Source: Alphaproteobacteria bacterium (GTDB lineage: Bacteria > Pseudomonadota > Alphaproteobacteria > DSM-16000 > Inquilinaceae). Taken from it: DNA of 39,814 nucleotides. Each line of letters starts with the position of its first letter. The stretch's first letter is position 1. The translations under genes were made by a program, and so were the position numbers. Below the pieces are notes generated by a model. It worked only from the letters and a program-made list of their open reading frames with translations. It ran no database searches and was not told the DNA's origin. Shown piece after piece: positions 16,644 to 25,479 of the stretch. The stretch covers positions 1-39,814 of the forward strand of contig JANQSN010000020.1 in assembly GCA_028284045.1 (NCBI GenBank), given 5' to 3'.

Positions 16644-16804
16644 CCCTCACCCTCTCCGTCAATGGCCGGCCCGGACACCCGCCAGGCAAGGGACCCCGCT
16701 CCCTGTGCGGCACGCCCCGGTACTCAGCCCAGCGTCGCGAGGGTAGCAATCCTTGCCACCACCCGCCATAGTCTGGCTCATCCGATGCCGGACGAGGCCC
16801 ACCG

Positions 16805-17080
16805 ATGACCGCTCGTCACTCAAAGAACATCGCCCTGACGGCGCAGCTCGACTCATGGGTCGATGCCCTGGTCGACTCAGGAGAGTACAAGAGCGCCAGC
16901 GAAGTCATGCGCGACGCCCTGCGCACCTTGAAGGAGCGTCGCGACCGGGAGGCAGCGACCCTCGCGGCCCTCCGCCAGACGATCCGCACCGGCGAGGCCG
17001 AGGCCGAGCAGGGCGCATTTGCCGCCGGCACGGGCGCCGACGCCGTGCACCGCGCCTTCGCGCTACCTACTGACGAATAG
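16805..17080 (+). CDS. parD: ParD-type ribbon-helix-helix antitoxin, apparently orphan
   Basis: This 91-residue protein matches ParD (CC2985 family) antitoxins. It begins with the ribbon-helix-helix stretch KNIALTAQLDSWVDALVDSG, then EYKSASEVMRDALRTLKERR, then a charged tail that would wrap a ParE toxin. In standard loci parE follows immediately. Here only 25 bases separate its stop from the convergent stop of plsC on the other strand, and no ParE-like frame exists downstream or upstream. Either the toxin was lost or this antitoxin acts in trans or as a repressor. Start ATG 16805 precedes a conserved N-terminus. Confidence 0.87.
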   Translation: MTARHSKNIALTAQLDSWVDALVDSGEYKSASEVMRDALRTLKERRDREAATLAALRQTIRTGEAEAEQGAFAAGTGADAVHRAFALPTDE

Positions 17081-17105
17081 GAACATAACACGAACAAACC
17101 GCGCG

Positions 17106-17987
17106 TCAACCGTCCGGGCCGTCCATCGGCGGCGGCGCGCGCCACCACGCCGCAGGGTCGGCCGGCCGTTCGGTCGCGGTGCCGCCGGCGTCGACCACCA
17201 GGGCGTCGGTCGCGGCCTCCAGGCGGTCGACCAGGGCGGGCATCATCTCGTCCGTCGGCAGGCCGGCCGGGATCGGCGGCAGGAATTCCAGCGTGATGGT
17301 GCCGGGGAACTTCAGGAACCGGCGGCGGCCCCAGAACATGCCGGCATTGAGCGCCAGCGGCACCACCGGCAGATCCAGCGCCTCGTAGAGCGCCGCCACC
17401 CCGCCGCGGTAGCGCCGCCAGACGCCGGGGGCGGTGCGGGTGCCCTGGGGGAAGATGATCAGCGGCCGCCCCGCCGCCACCGGCGCGCGCGCGTCGGCGA
17501 CCATGCGGCGGATCGCCGGCGCGCCGCCACCGCGCCGCACGCCGATCATGCCGGCCTTGCGCGCGTACCAGCCCCACATCGGCAGATCCATCAGCTCCTG
17601 CTTCAGCACCACCGACGGGTCGGCGACCAGGAGATGGAGCGTCATGGTCTCCCACAGCGACTGGTGCTTGGCAGCGACGATGCACGGCCCGTCCGGCAGA
17701 TGCTCCCGCCCGACGACGCGGTAGTCGAGGCCGAGGATCACCCGCTCTAGTCCCTTCAGCGCGCGCATATAGGCTTCAACGACCGCCATCATCCAGCGCC
17801 GCGGCACCGCCAACAGCCCCAGCAGCAGCAGGCAGCAGACGAAGGTGAAGACGTTGAAGACGACGACATAGGCCAGCGACCGCAGCACGATCGCCGGGGT
17901 GACGGTGGCCCGCGCACCCGGCGTGGCCGGCTCCGGCGGCGGCGCGGTGCGCGACCGGTCCGCCGGGGGAAGGGTATCGAGGCTCAT
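17106..17987 (-). CDS. plsC: 1-acyl-sn-glycerol-3-phosphate acyltransferase
   Basis: This 293-residue membrane acyltransferase adds the second acyl chain in phosphatidic acid synthesis at the inner membrane. A proline-rich cytoplasmic start is followed by a hydrophobic segment (about 32-62). The catalytic motif is H108-QSLW-E113, an HX4E variant of the usual HX4D. The glycerophosphate motif appears as FPQGTRTAPG. Its ATG overlaps the ftsX stop (ATGA), so it is translationally coupled to ftsX. The trio ftsE-ftsX-plsC is a known alphaproteobacterial arrangement. The frame stays open upstream of the ATG but enters ftsX, so 17987 is the sensible start. It could also act on other lysophospholipids. 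Confidence 0.92.
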   Translation of the reverse strand: MSLDTLPPADRSRTAPPPEPATPGARATVTPAIVLRSLAYVVVFNVFTFVCCLLLLGLLAVPRRWMMAVVEAYMRALKGLERVILGLDYRVVGREHLPDGPCIVAAKHQSLWETMTLHLLVADPSVVLKQELMDLPMWGWYARKAGMIGVRRGGGAPAIRRMVADARAPVAAGRPLIIFPQGTRTAPGVWRRYRGGVAALYEALDLPVVPLALNAGMFWGRRRFLKFPGTITLEFLPPIPAGLPTDEMMPALVDRLEAATDALVVDAGGTATERPADPAAWWRAPPPMDGPDG

Positions 17988-18970
17988 GGCAGTCCGGTGA
18001 GGGTCTTCAGGACGGTGAGGCGCGCGGTGATCGCCGCCACCACCGCGGCGGCGGGAAACAGCCCGCCCAACAACACCCAGTCCAAGGGGGTGAGCGACAG
18101 GCCGGGCACCAGCTCGCCGTCGCCGCCGCTCAAGGCCAAAGTCAGCGCCGCCAGCGTCGCCAGCCCCGCCACCACGCCGATCAGCGCGCCGAACCCGACG
18201 GAGCGCAGCGCATGGCCCTGGAACTGGCGGGCGATATACAGGTCGGTCGCCCCCATGACATGCAAAATGGCGATGGTGCGCCGGTGGATCATCAGCTCCG
18301 CCCGGGTGATGGTGACGATGGTGGCGATCGCCGCGCCGACGGCGACGGCGACCACCACCGCGCCGACCAGCCGGATCGAGCCGGCGACGAAGACCAGCTC
18401 GCCCAGCCATTGCTGATGGGTGTCGAGCCGCGCGCCCGGTGCGGCGTCGGCGACCGCGCGGGCCAGCGCCTCGACATCCCGGCCGTCGCCGGTCAGCTCG
18501 ACATCGATCAGCACCGGCACCGGCAGATCGTCGACCAGCAGCAGGCTGTCGATCCACGGATCGATCAGGCGCGCCAGCTCGTCCGCGCCCAGCGGCCGCG
18601 CCGCGGCGACGGCCGGCGAGGCGTCGAGCACCGCCAGGACGGCGGCCACCCGCTCGGTGTCGATGCGGGCCTGCTCGCGGCCGCGCAAGGTGACGCCCGG
18701 CACCGCCAGCACCGGCGGCACCTCCACCGTCGCGGTGCCCTGAAGCCCGCTCTGCCAGCGGTCGACCAGCCCCCCCGCCGCCAGCACCAGCGCGGTCGCC
18801 AGGGTCGCCAGGAACAGCATCGGCGCGATCACCAGCGGCAGGGCCCGCCGGCCGGCCGGCACCACGGCCATCGGCCCGCTGGTGGACCGCGTCCGCCGGG
18901 TGGGCAGCGCCACACCGCCGGGGATCGGCGCGCGGGACATCTGACCCCCGGAGATCGGACCTTCAGACAT
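17984..18970 (-). CDS. ftsX: FtsX-like cell-division ABC permease
   Basis: This 328-residue inner-membrane protein has the FtsX layout. A cytoplasmic N-terminus leads to TM1 near residues 45-68 ([24 protein letters not shown]). A periplasmic domain follows up to about residue 195 (ending [22 protein letters not shown]), then three C-terminal TMs. The short cytoplasmic stretch [26 protein letters not shown] matches the conserved FtsX/MacB permease motif that contacts the ATPase. With FtsE it couples divisome state to periplasmic cell-wall hydrolysis. It starts 7 bases after ftsE, and its stop overlaps plsC. An internal ATG is also possible as start, since the first 20 residues are weakly conserved. 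Confidence 0.92.
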   Translation of the reverse strand: MSEGPISGGQMSRAPIPGGVALPTRRTRSTSGPMAVVPAGRRALPLVIAPMLFLATLATALVLAAGGLVDRWQSGLQGTATVEVPPVLAVPGVTLRGREQARIDTERVAAVLAVLDASPAVAAARPLGADELARLIDPWIDSLLLVDDLPVPVLIDVELTGDGRDVEALARAVADAAPGARLDTHQQWLGELVFVAGSIRLVGAVVVAVAVGAAIATIVTITRAELMIHRRTIAILHVMGATDLYIARQFQGHALRSVGFGALIGVVAGLATLAALTLALSGGDGELVPGLSLTPLDWVLLGGLFPAAAVVAAITARLTVLKTLTGLP

Positions 18971-18977
18971 CGAAATC

Positions 18978-19667
18978 TCAGACCTCGGCCGGGCCGCCGG
19001 CGGGCACCCGCGCGCGGGTGGTGACGCGCCCGCTGTCCAGGCGAATGACGGGGACGTCCATCCGGCGAATCATCGCTTCGTTATGGGTCGCGACCACGAC
19101 GGTGGTGCCGAGCCTGTTCAACTCCGCAAACAGACGCAAGAGGCGCCAGCCGATCTGGTCGTCGACATTGCCGGTGGGCTCGTCCGCGACCAACAGATCG
19201 GGCCGCGCGATCACCGCCCGGGCGATGGCGACGCGCTGCTGCTCGCCGCCCGACAGGGTCGCGGGGCGGGCGTCGAGCTGGCCGCCCAGGCCGACCCAGC
19301 GCAGCAGCGCCACCACCGGTTCGACGATCTCGCCGGACGGCGCCCCGGCGATGCGCAGCGGCAACGCCACATTGTCGACGATGTTGAGATGATCGATCAG
19401 CCGGAAATCCTGGAACACCACGCCGATCCGCCGGCGCAGCAGGGCAAGCTCCGTGCGGTCGAGGCCGGCGGTATCGCGGCCGAACAGCATCACCCGGCCG
19501 GCGGTCGGCCGCGCCGCCAGATACATCAGCCGCAACAGCGACGACTTGCCCGATCCCGAGGGGCCGACCAGGAAATGAAAACTGCCGCGCGGCACCGACA
19601 GGTTGACCCCGTCGAATACCTGGGTTCCCGTGGGGTAGCGAAAGCCGACGGCTTCGAAGTTGATCAC
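18978..19667 (-). CDS. ftsE: FtsE cell-division ATP-binding protein
   Basis: This 229-residue ABC ATPase partners FtsX. It has Walker [10 protein letters not shown], the Q-loop [21 protein letters not shown] (FRLI is typical of FtsE), signature [14 protein letters not shown], Walker [13 protein letters not shown] and switch VVVATHNE. The start is GTG 19667 ([11 protein letters not shown]); the frame is open far upstream through unrelated sequence antisense to the zinc-ribbon gene, so the GTG before the conserved beta-strand is preferred. It is first gene of ftsE-ftsX-plsC and is divergent from the zinc-ribbon/DUF3426 gene across 180 bases, a frequent neighbour in alphaproteobacteria. Confidence 0.94.
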   Translation of the reverse strand: MINFEAVGFRYPTGTQVFDGVNLSVPRGSFHFLVGPSGSGKSSLLRLMYLAARPTAGRVMLFGRDTAGLDRTELALLRRRIGVVFQDFRLIDHLNIVDNVALPLRIAGAPSGEIVEPVVALLRWVGLGGQLDARPATLSGGEQQRVAIARAVIARPDLLVADEPTGNVDDQIGWRLLRLFAELNRLGTTVVVATHNEAMIRRMDVPVIRLDSGRVTTRARVPAGGPAEV

Positions 19668-19847
19668 GAATCGGCGGGCTCCTGGCCCAGATCTTCTTGC
19701 CGCCGCCCGGTCGCGATCGTGCGGCGGCCGGCCGGACCACTGGGGAGCTTCGTTATAGCAGATGCATCGGCGCGCGACGCGGTCCGGCGCAAGACCGGCG
19801 CCGGCCCTCTTTCGAGCCGGTGTCGGATCGGCTAGGTTTTCCGCCTC

Positions 19848-20819
19848 ATGATCATCACCTGCCCCTCCTGCTCGGCGCAGTTCGCAGTGCCGGTTGCGGC
19901 GATCGGCGCCACCGGGCGCACCGTGCGCTGTTCGGCGTGCGGCCATCAGTGGTTTCAGGACCCGCCGAGCCAGGTGATGCCGCCGATCAGCAGCGCCGCA
20001 CCGGCGGCCGCGGCGATGGCAGCGCAACCGGCCGCGGCGCAACCCTCGGCGGCGGACGTCGCACCGGCCGCGGCCTCGCCATCGGCACCGAGCGGCGCGC
20101 CAGACGCCGGACGGGAGGCCGAAGCCGACCCTGACGCCCGGATCGCTGCGGAGCCGCCGGAAGGCCCCGAGGCCGACGATTTCGAGGCGATGATGGCGCA
20201 GGAGCGTCGCCGCCCGCCGCATATCAATCTGCCCGCCGTGCCGGCCGGCCCACCCCGCCGCCGCGGGGTGATGATCGGCTGGCTGGTCCTGGCGGTCGTC
20301 GTGATCGGACTGATGGGCGGGGCGGTGCTCGCCCGCGACCGGATCGTCACCTTCTGGCCGCCGGCGGTGAAGGCCTATGACCTGTTGGGCATCGACGTCA
20401 CCGAGGCGGCGATCCGCGAGATCCCACCAGGCCTGACCTTCCCCGATCCGCCGGTCTTGTCGTTCGAGCGGGAGGGCGACGCGGATGTTCTGGTGGTCGA
20501 GGTGACGATCACCAATGTCGGCGAACAGGCGCGCCGCCTGCCGCCCTTGGAGATGTCGCTGCTGGATGCCCAGGGCGACGTCGTGGACCTGTGGGTGCAC
20601 GACACCGCCTGGCCGGCGATCGCACCGGGCGAGACCCTGGTGGTGGTCACCCGGCGCACCGATCCGCCGGTCGCGGCCACCGACTTCCATATGGAGCCGG
20701 CGGCCGTCCCGCGCAGCGAGCGGCCGGCCGATCCCCCCGCGGAACCGCCGGGCGGCGAAAGCGAACCCCGCGAGGGCGAGCCCCCCGAGAGCGAACCGGC
20801 CGCGGCCGACGCCTACTGA
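19848..20819 (+). CDS. MJ0042-type zinc-ribbon protein with a DUF3426-like C-terminal domain
   Basis: This 323-residue protein starts with a zinc ribbon, MIITCPSCSAQFAVP, with cysteines C5, C8, C28 and C31. An Ala/Pro-rich linker and an acidic stretch follow. One transmembrane helix lies near residues 143-164 (MIGWLVLAVVVIGLMGGAVLA). The periplasmic domain (DUF3426-like) contains LVVEVTITNVGEQARRLPPLEM. The C-terminus is a disordered Glu/Pro tail. The topology implies a cytoplasmic zinc ribbon and a periplasmic beta domain. Its function is unknown, but the gene is repeatedly found next to ftsE in this group of bacteria, which suggests an envelope or division role (inference). Confidence 0.88.
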   Translation: MIITCPSCSAQFAVPVAAIGATGRTVRCSACGHQWFQDPPSQVMPPISSAAPAAAAMAAQPAAAQPSAADVAPAAASPSAPSGAPDAGREAEADPDARIAAEPPEGPEADDFEAMMAQERRRPPHINLPAVPAGPPRRRGVMIGWLVLAVVVIGLMGGAVLARDRIVTFWPPAVKAYDLLGIDVTEAAIREIPPGLTFPDPPVLSFEREGDADVLVVEVTITNVGEQARRLPPLEMSLLDAQGDVVDLWVHDTAWPAIAPGETLVVVTRRTDPPVAATDFHMEPAAVPRSERPADPPAEPPGGESEPREGEPPESEPAAADAY

Positions 20820-20910
20820 TCGCCGACGGCGCCGGCACAAGCGGCTGGGAACCATAGGCGGTTCCCGATGCCGCCGCTCGAACGGCGAATATTGTAGCGA
20901 TACCTTCACT

Positions 20911-20939
20911 TTACCTGACGGTGTCTCTACCGGCATAAT
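20911..20939 (+). promoter_or_regulatory. Possible phoR promoter
   Basis: In a locally AT-richer stretch before phoR, TTACCT (20911-20916) and CATAAT (20934-20939) are spaced by 17 bases, resembling a weak sigma-70 promoter. This is only a by-eye match. No convincing Pho box is visible here. Confidence 0.25.
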
Positions 20940-20985
20940 CCTCCACTTAATCGGAATCGGATCATCCAATACGGGATCTCGGGCG

Positions 20986-22518
20986 TTGCGAGAGCCGTCA
21001 CTTTTCCATCGGACCGGCCTCGCCGCCGCCTTGGCGGCCGGCTTGCGCCTCGCCGCGCCGGGACTCGGCGCCATGGCGCTCGCCGTCCTGTTCGGGGCGG
21101 TGTCCTGGTGGGTCGGCGCCCTGATGGCGTTCGCGCTGGCCGGCGGGTGCGCAGCCATGACCGCCCGCGACACCCGCGATCGGGCCGCGGTCGCCCGGTA
21201 TGTCGACCGGCTCTCCGACCAGGCCCAGGGGGAGCCGCCGCGCGCGCCCATGGTGACCGAGCCGGCCAGCCAGGAGATCGTCTCCGGCGCGGCGCGGGTC
21301 GACCGGCAATGGCGCAGCCGCTTCGCCGCCGCCGCCGGCGAGCGCGATCACCTGGCGGAGGTGCTGGCGGCGCTGCACGACCCGCTCTTGGAGGTCGATA
21401 GCGAGGGCGTCGTCCGGCGCGCCAATCCCGCGGCGCAACGGCTGATCGGCCAACGCCTGGTCGGCCGCGACCTGGCGGAGGTGATGCGCCACCCGGCGGT
21501 GCTGGACGCGGTCGACGCGGTACAGGCCGGCGGCGCGGCGCGGAATGTCGAGATGCTGCAACCGGTGCCGGTGGAACGGGTGTTCGAGGTGCGGGTCAAG
21601 CGCTTCGAGGACGGACCGCCGACGGTCACGGCGGCCGGCACGGGGGGCGGCCCCCACTGGGCCGGCCACGCGCCGATCGCGCGCGCCCGGCCGCAGACCC
21701 TGATCACGCTGCACGACATCACCGGCATCAAGCGGTCCGAACAGATGCGCGCGGACTTCGTCGCCAATGCCAGCCACGAGCTGCGCACGCCGCTGTCGAC
21801 CCTGATCGGCTTCCTGGAAACGCTGCGCGGGCCGGCGCGCGAGGACGCCGCGGCGCGCGAGCGCTTCCTCGGCATCATGCAGGAGCAGGCCGGCCGGATG
21901 GCCCGGCTGATCGACGATCTGCTGTCGCTGTCGCGGATCGAGCTGGAGGAGCATACCCCGCCGACCGGCGCCGTGGACACGGTCGCCCTGCTGCACGCCG
22001 TCATCGACAGCCTGGACATGCGCGCGCGCGATCGCGGCATGTCCCTCGACCTGGTGGTGACGACGGCCGCGACGCGGGTGGTCGGTGACGAGGACCAGCT
22101 CACCCAGGTCTTCCAGAACCTGATCGTCAACGCCATCAAATACGCCGCCGCCGATACGCCGATCACGGTGACGGTATCGTGCGGCGAACCGGACGGCGAT
22201 CCGGCGGCCCGGGCCGCGGAGGTGGCGGTCACCATCGCCGACCGCGGCGACGGGATCCCGCGCAACCATCTCAGCCGGCTGACGGAGCGGTTCTACCGCG
22301 TGGACCCGGGCCGCAGCCGGGCGATCGGCGGCACCGGCCTCGGCCTCGCCATCGTAAAGCACATCATCAACCGCCATCGCGGCCGGCTCGGCATCGAGAG
22401 CCGGGTCGGCCATGGCAGCACGTTCACGGTGTTCCTGCCCGCAGCGGAGGGCGGTCCGAGCGATCTCCGGCCGCGGTCCCAGCCGGCCGAGAACCCGATC
22501 GGACTGCCGGCGAAATAG
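20986..22518 (+). CDS. phoR: Phosphate regulon sensor histidine kinase
   Basis: This is the sensor kinase for the PhoB response regulator at the end of this cluster. The N-terminus holds two closely spaced hydrophobic helices (LAAALAAGLRLAAPGLGAMA and LFGAVSWWVGALMAFALAGG), as in PhoR. A PAS-like domain follows (LAALHDPLLEVDSEGVVRRA), then the phosphoacceptor block NASHELRTPLSTLIGFLETL (H264 with this start) and the HATPase N, G1, F and G2 boxes (NLIVNAIKYA, DRGDGIP, RFYRVD, GTGLGLAIVKH). The start is uncertain: TTG 20986 keeps both helices, whereas ATG 21073 would remove most of the first. Upstream codons lie in AT-richer, apparently intergenic DNA. Confidence 0.93.
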   Translation: MREPSLFHRTGLAAALAAGLRLAAPGLGAMALAVLFGAVSWWVGALMAFALAGGCAAMTARDTRDRAAVARYVDRLSDQAQGEPPRAPMVTEPASQEIVSGAARVDRQWRSRFAAAAGERDHLAEVLAALHDPLLEVDSEGVVRRANPAAQRLIGQRLVGRDLAEVMRHPAVLDAVDAVQAGGAARNVEMLQPVPVERVFEVRVKRFEDGPPTVTAAGTGGGPHWAGHAPIARARPQTLITLHDITGIKRSEQMRADFVANASHELRTPLSTLIGFLETLRGPAREDAAARERFLGIMQEQAGRMARLIDDLLSLSRIELEEHTPPTGAVDTVALLHAVIDSLDMRARDRGMSLDLVVTTAATRVVGDEDQLTQVFQNLIVNAIKYAAADTPITVTVSCGEPDGDPAARAAEVAVTIADRGDGIPRNHLSRLTERFYRVDPGRSRAIGGTGLGLAIVKHIINRHRGRLGIESRVGHGSTFTVFLPAAEGGPSDLRPRSQPAENPIGLPAK

Positions 22519-22882
22519 CCGGCCGGACCCCCACCCGAGTTTCCGAAGGCCGGGCGTGACCTGGCCACGGCAGCCTGCGGGTTAAGCGTGCCGACAGTTG
22601 GGGCCGCCCCTGTCATCAAAGCGTAACCAAAGTTTCGTAATTAGGTCGCGTAGCATGGCTAGTGTGCCGCCGGTTCGGCGGTCGTTTCCGCAGCGCAGCA
22701 TGGGCTTACCCGGTCCTCTTCGGGGACGCCCCCAGGCAAGGCTTTTCAAGATAGTCGTCCATGTTCGGGCCAGGTCCGGCAACCCGGTCCCGGTCCGGCG
22801 TGCGGCCGTGAAAGACCACCCTTGCGGTGCCGCCATCATCCGGAGTCACGAACGACGGAACTCCCAAACCGGAGGTATCAAC
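22519..22882 (+). promoter_or_regulatory. pstS upstream region with Pho-box-like direct repeats
   Basis: This 364-base gap contains CTGTCAT (22610-22616), four bases, then GCGTAAC (22621-22627), and possibly GTTTCGT (22632-22638). This is the 11-base periodicity of PhoB sites. The first heptamer equals the consensus; the others are weaker. TAGCAT at 22651-22656 is a candidate -10. It would make pstS and the downstream genes phosphate-starvation inducible. GGAGGT at 22871-22876 is the pstS ribosome-binding site. The 22660-22870 leader holds no gene I can support. Confidence 0.65.
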
Positions 22883-23911
22883 ATGGTCAAGAAAATCGCC
22901 CTGGCCACCGTCGCCACCGTGGCGATGGTCGGTGTCGCCCAGGCCCGTGATCAGATCCAGATCGCCGGCTCATCCACGGTTCTGCCCTTCGCCAGCATCG
23001 TCGCTGAGGAGTTCGGCAACACCTTCGCCGACTTCCCGACCCCGGTGGTCGGCTCCGGCGGCTCGTCGGGCGGCCTTCGCCAGTTCTGCGAAGGCGTCGG
23101 CGAGAACACGCTGGACATCGCCAACGCGTCGCGCGCGATCCGCGGCGGCGAGGTCGAGGCCTGCGGCGGCGCGGGCGTCGAGCAGATCCACGAGATCCGC
23201 ATCGGCTACGACGGCATCGTCTTCGCTTCGGATGCCGATGGCGCGGCCTTCGAGTTCACCCCGATCGACCTCTACCTGGCGCTCGCGGAGCAGGTGCCGG
23301 TCGACGGCGCGATGGCGGAGAACCCCTACACCAACTGGAGCGAGATCCGCAGCGAGCTGCCGGATCAGGAAATCCAGCTCTTCATCCCGGGCGAGAACCA
23401 CGGCACCCGCGAAGTCTTCGAGGAGAAGGTCCTCGAAGTCGGCTGCGAGGAGTACGAGGGCTTCGCCACCGTCGAGGCGCTGGGTGAGGACGCCGCGGAG
23501 GAAGCCTGCCTGGCGATCCGCAAGGACGGCCGCTCGGTCGACATTGCCGGCGACTACACCGAGACCCTGGCCCGCATCGAGGCCAATCCGGAAGGCATCG
23601 GCGTCTTCGGCCTGAGCTTCTACGAGAACAACCGGGACGTCATCCAGGTCGCCACCATGAGCGACGTCGAACCGTCGCTGGAGACCATCGCCACGGGCGA
23701 GTATCCGGTGTCGCGCCCGCTGTTCTTCTACGTGAAGGGCGAGCACCGCGGCGTCATCCCGGGCCTGGACGAGTACGTGCAGTTCTTCCTGTCCGACCAG
23801 GTCACCGGCGCTGACGGCATCCTGGTCGAGCGCGGCCTGATCCCGATGCCGGACGCGGAGCGGACGGCGGTGCTGGACGCGTACATGAACGGCGAGACGG
23901 TCAGCAACTGA
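22883..23911 (+). CDS. pstS: Periplasmic phosphate-binding protein
   Basis: This 342-residue solute-binding protein delivers phosphate to PstCAB. Residues 1-21 (MVKKIALATVATVAMVGVAQA) are a Sec signal peptide. The mature part starts RDQIQIAGSSTVLP, with the phosphate-contacting segments GSSTVLP, GSGGSSGGLRQFC and the IANASRAI block. IPGENHGTREVFEEKVL supplies further anion-binding residues. It is of the type with several cysteines (at least four), possibly disulphide-bonded. The mature protein is clearly acidic. The ATG 22883 is fixed by GGAGGT six bases upstream. It is the first gene of the pst operon and is preceded by a Pho-box-like site. Confidence 0.95.
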   Translation: MVKKIALATVATVAMVGVAQARDQIQIAGSSTVLPFASIVAEEFGNTFADFPTPVVGSGGSSGGLRQFCEGVGENTLDIANASRAIRGGEVEACGGAGVEQIHEIRIGYDGIVFASDADGAAFEFTPIDLYLALAEQVPVDGAMAENPYTNWSEIRSELPDQEIQLFIPGENHGTREVFEEKVLEVGCEEYEGFATVEALGEDAAEEACLAIRKDGRSVDIAGDYTETLARIEANPEGIGVFGLSFYENNRDVIQVATMSDVEPSLETIATGEYPVSRPLFFYVKGEHRGVIPGLDEYVQFFLSDQVTGADGILVERGLIPMPDAERTAVLDAYMNGETVSN

Positions 23912-23986
23912 CGCTGAGCTTGTCTCAAGGTTCCGCCTTCGGCCGGGTGCCGCGCCGGTCACGCGTCATGCGTGGCCGGCGCACAC

Positions 23987-24009
23987 CCGGCCGGGGCGAC
24001 CCCGGCCGG
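23987..24009 (+). terminator. Strong hairpin between pstS and pstC
   Basis: CCGGCCGGGG (23987-23996), CGA loop, CCCCGGCCGG (24000-24009) form a perfect 10-bp G/C stem with a 3-base loop in the 185-base pstS-pstC gap. No T-tract follows, so it probably acts as a partial terminator or 3' stabiliser. That would explain high pstS and lower permease expression, as is common for binding-protein genes (inference). Confidence 0.5.
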
Positions 24010-24096
24010 CGATGATGACGGGGATTTGGGACTGAAGCGCTCCGACCGCCGGATGCGCGGACGGCCCCGCGGACAAGCGATGGGAACTCATAGAAG

Positions 24097-25479
24097 ATGC
24101 TCACCCTGTCCGTGATCATCGTCCTCTTGGCGCTGTCGACCTTCGGCTATTGGTACGGGCTGACCGGCATCCGCGCGATCGCGCGCCAAGGCGGCGGACC
24201 CCGCCCGCATTCCCGGCCCGGCTTCTACGGCACCTATGTCGCCCTGTGGTGCGCCATTCCGGCGCTTATGGTGTTGTGCCTGTGGTTGGTGCTGGAACCG
24301 CAGATCGTGCGCACCATCGTCGTCGCCGGCCTGCCCGAGGCGGTGCGCGACCAGCCGGCGGAGATCGTCGGCCTGGTGGTCAACCAGATCCGCAATCTGG
24401 CCGACGGCAACATCACCGCCGAGACCGTCGATGCCCATATCATCGACGCGGCGGCGCATTGGAACCGCCTATCGGGCATCGGCGACATCGCCATGATCGC
24501 GGTGGTGCTGGCCATTGCGGCGCTCGGCCTGTCGCTCGGCCGGCTCAACGTGGCGCCGCATCTGCGCGCCCGCAACCGGGTGGAACAGGTGGTGAAGGTC
24601 GGGCTGATCATCTGCTCCACCGTCGCCATCATGACGACCGTCGGCATCGTGCTGTCGATGCTGGTGGAGGCGATCACCTTCTTCACCCAGGTCTCGCCCC
24701 TCAACTTCTTCCTCGGCCTGACCTGGGACCCGCGCTTCGTCGGCGCGGCCGGCGGCGACGATGTCGGGCAGTTCGGCCTGATACCGCTGCTCTGGGGCAC
24801 CTTGTTCATCTCCGCAATCGCGCTCTTGGTCGCCGTGCCGATCGGGCTGTTCTCCGCCATCTATCTGTCGGAATACGCCGGGCCCAAGCTGCGCGGCACC
24901 GCCAAGCCGCTGATCGAGATCCTCGCCGGCATCCCGACCGTGGTGTACGGCTTCTTCGCGCTGATCACGGTGGGGCCGTTCTTCCGCGATGTCGGCGGGG
25001 CGATCGGGCTGTCGGTCGCCGCCAACTCCGCCCTGACCGCGGGCGTGGTGATGGGGATCATGATCATCCCCTTCGTCTCGTCCCTGTCCGACGACATCAT
25101 CAACGCGGTGCCGCAGAGCCTGCGCGACGGCGCCTACGGCCTCGGCTCCACGAAGTCGGAGACGGTGCGCATCGTCGTGCTGCCGGCGGCCCTGCCGGGC
25201 ATCGTCGGCGCGGTGCTGCTGGCCGCGTCGCGCGCCATCGGCGAGACGATGATCGTGGTGATGGCCGCCGGCGTCGCCGCCAATCTGACGGCCAACCCGT
25301 TCGAGGCGGTGACCACGGTCACCGTGAAGATCGTCACCCAGCTCACCGGCGACACCGAGTTCACCAGTCCGCAGACGCTGGTCGCCTTCGCGCTGGGCAT
25401 CACGCTGTTCGCCATCACGCTGTGCTTGAACATCTTCGCCCTCTACATCGTCCGCAAGTATCGCGAGCAATATGAATGA
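24097..25479 (+). CDS. pstC: Phosphate ABC transporter permease PstC
   Basis: This 460-residue inner-membrane permease is longer than the roughly 320-residue enterobacterial PstC. The N-terminal extension contains extra hydrophobic segments (residues 1-20, about 47-70 and about 130-150) and a soluble loop. The canonical core begins near residue 175 (VGIVLSMLVEAITFF). The ATPase-coupling EAA loop is recognisable around LRDGAYGLGSTKSETVRIVVLPAALPGIV, followed by AIGETMIVVMAAG. With PstA it forms the phosphate channel. The stop overlaps the pstA start (ATGA). The extended form fits the alphaproteobacterial type. Confidence 0.94.
   Translation: MLTLSVIIVLLALSTFGYWYGLTGIRAIARQGGGPRPHSRPGFYGTYVALWCAIPALMVLCLWLVLEPQIVRTIVVAGLPEAVRDQPAEIVGLVVNQIRNLADGNITAETVDAHIIDAAAHWNRLSGIGDIAMIAVVLAIAALGLSLGRLNVAPHLRARNRVEQVVKVGLIICSTVAIMTTVGIVLSMLVEAITFFTQVSPLNFFLGLTWDPRFVGAAGGDDVGQFGLIPLLWGTLFISAIALLVAVPIGLFSAIYLSEYAGPKLRGTAKPLIEILAGIPTVVYGFFALITVGPFFRDVGGAIGLSVAANSALTAGVVMGIMIIPFVSSLSDDIINAVPQSLRDGAYGLGSTKSETVRIVVLPAALPGIVGAVLLAASRAIGETMIVVMAAGVAANLTANPFEAVTTVTVKIVTQLTGDTEFTSPQTLVAFALGITLFAITLCLNIFALYIVRKYREQYE

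Noticed and set aside
14199..16808. Very long plus-strand open frame of 869 codons opposite nrdJ
   Set aside because: Arginine/histidine-rich shadow of the high-GC nrdJ gene on the other strand, with no domain-like sequence.
17081..17105. Room for a parE toxin after parD
   Set aside because: Only 25 bases remain before the convergent plsC stop, and no ParE-like frame is seen on either strand nearby.
20890..20985. Pho box upstream of phoR
   Set aside because: CCTTCAC at 20903 resembles half a site, but the expected second repeat 11 bases on does not match.
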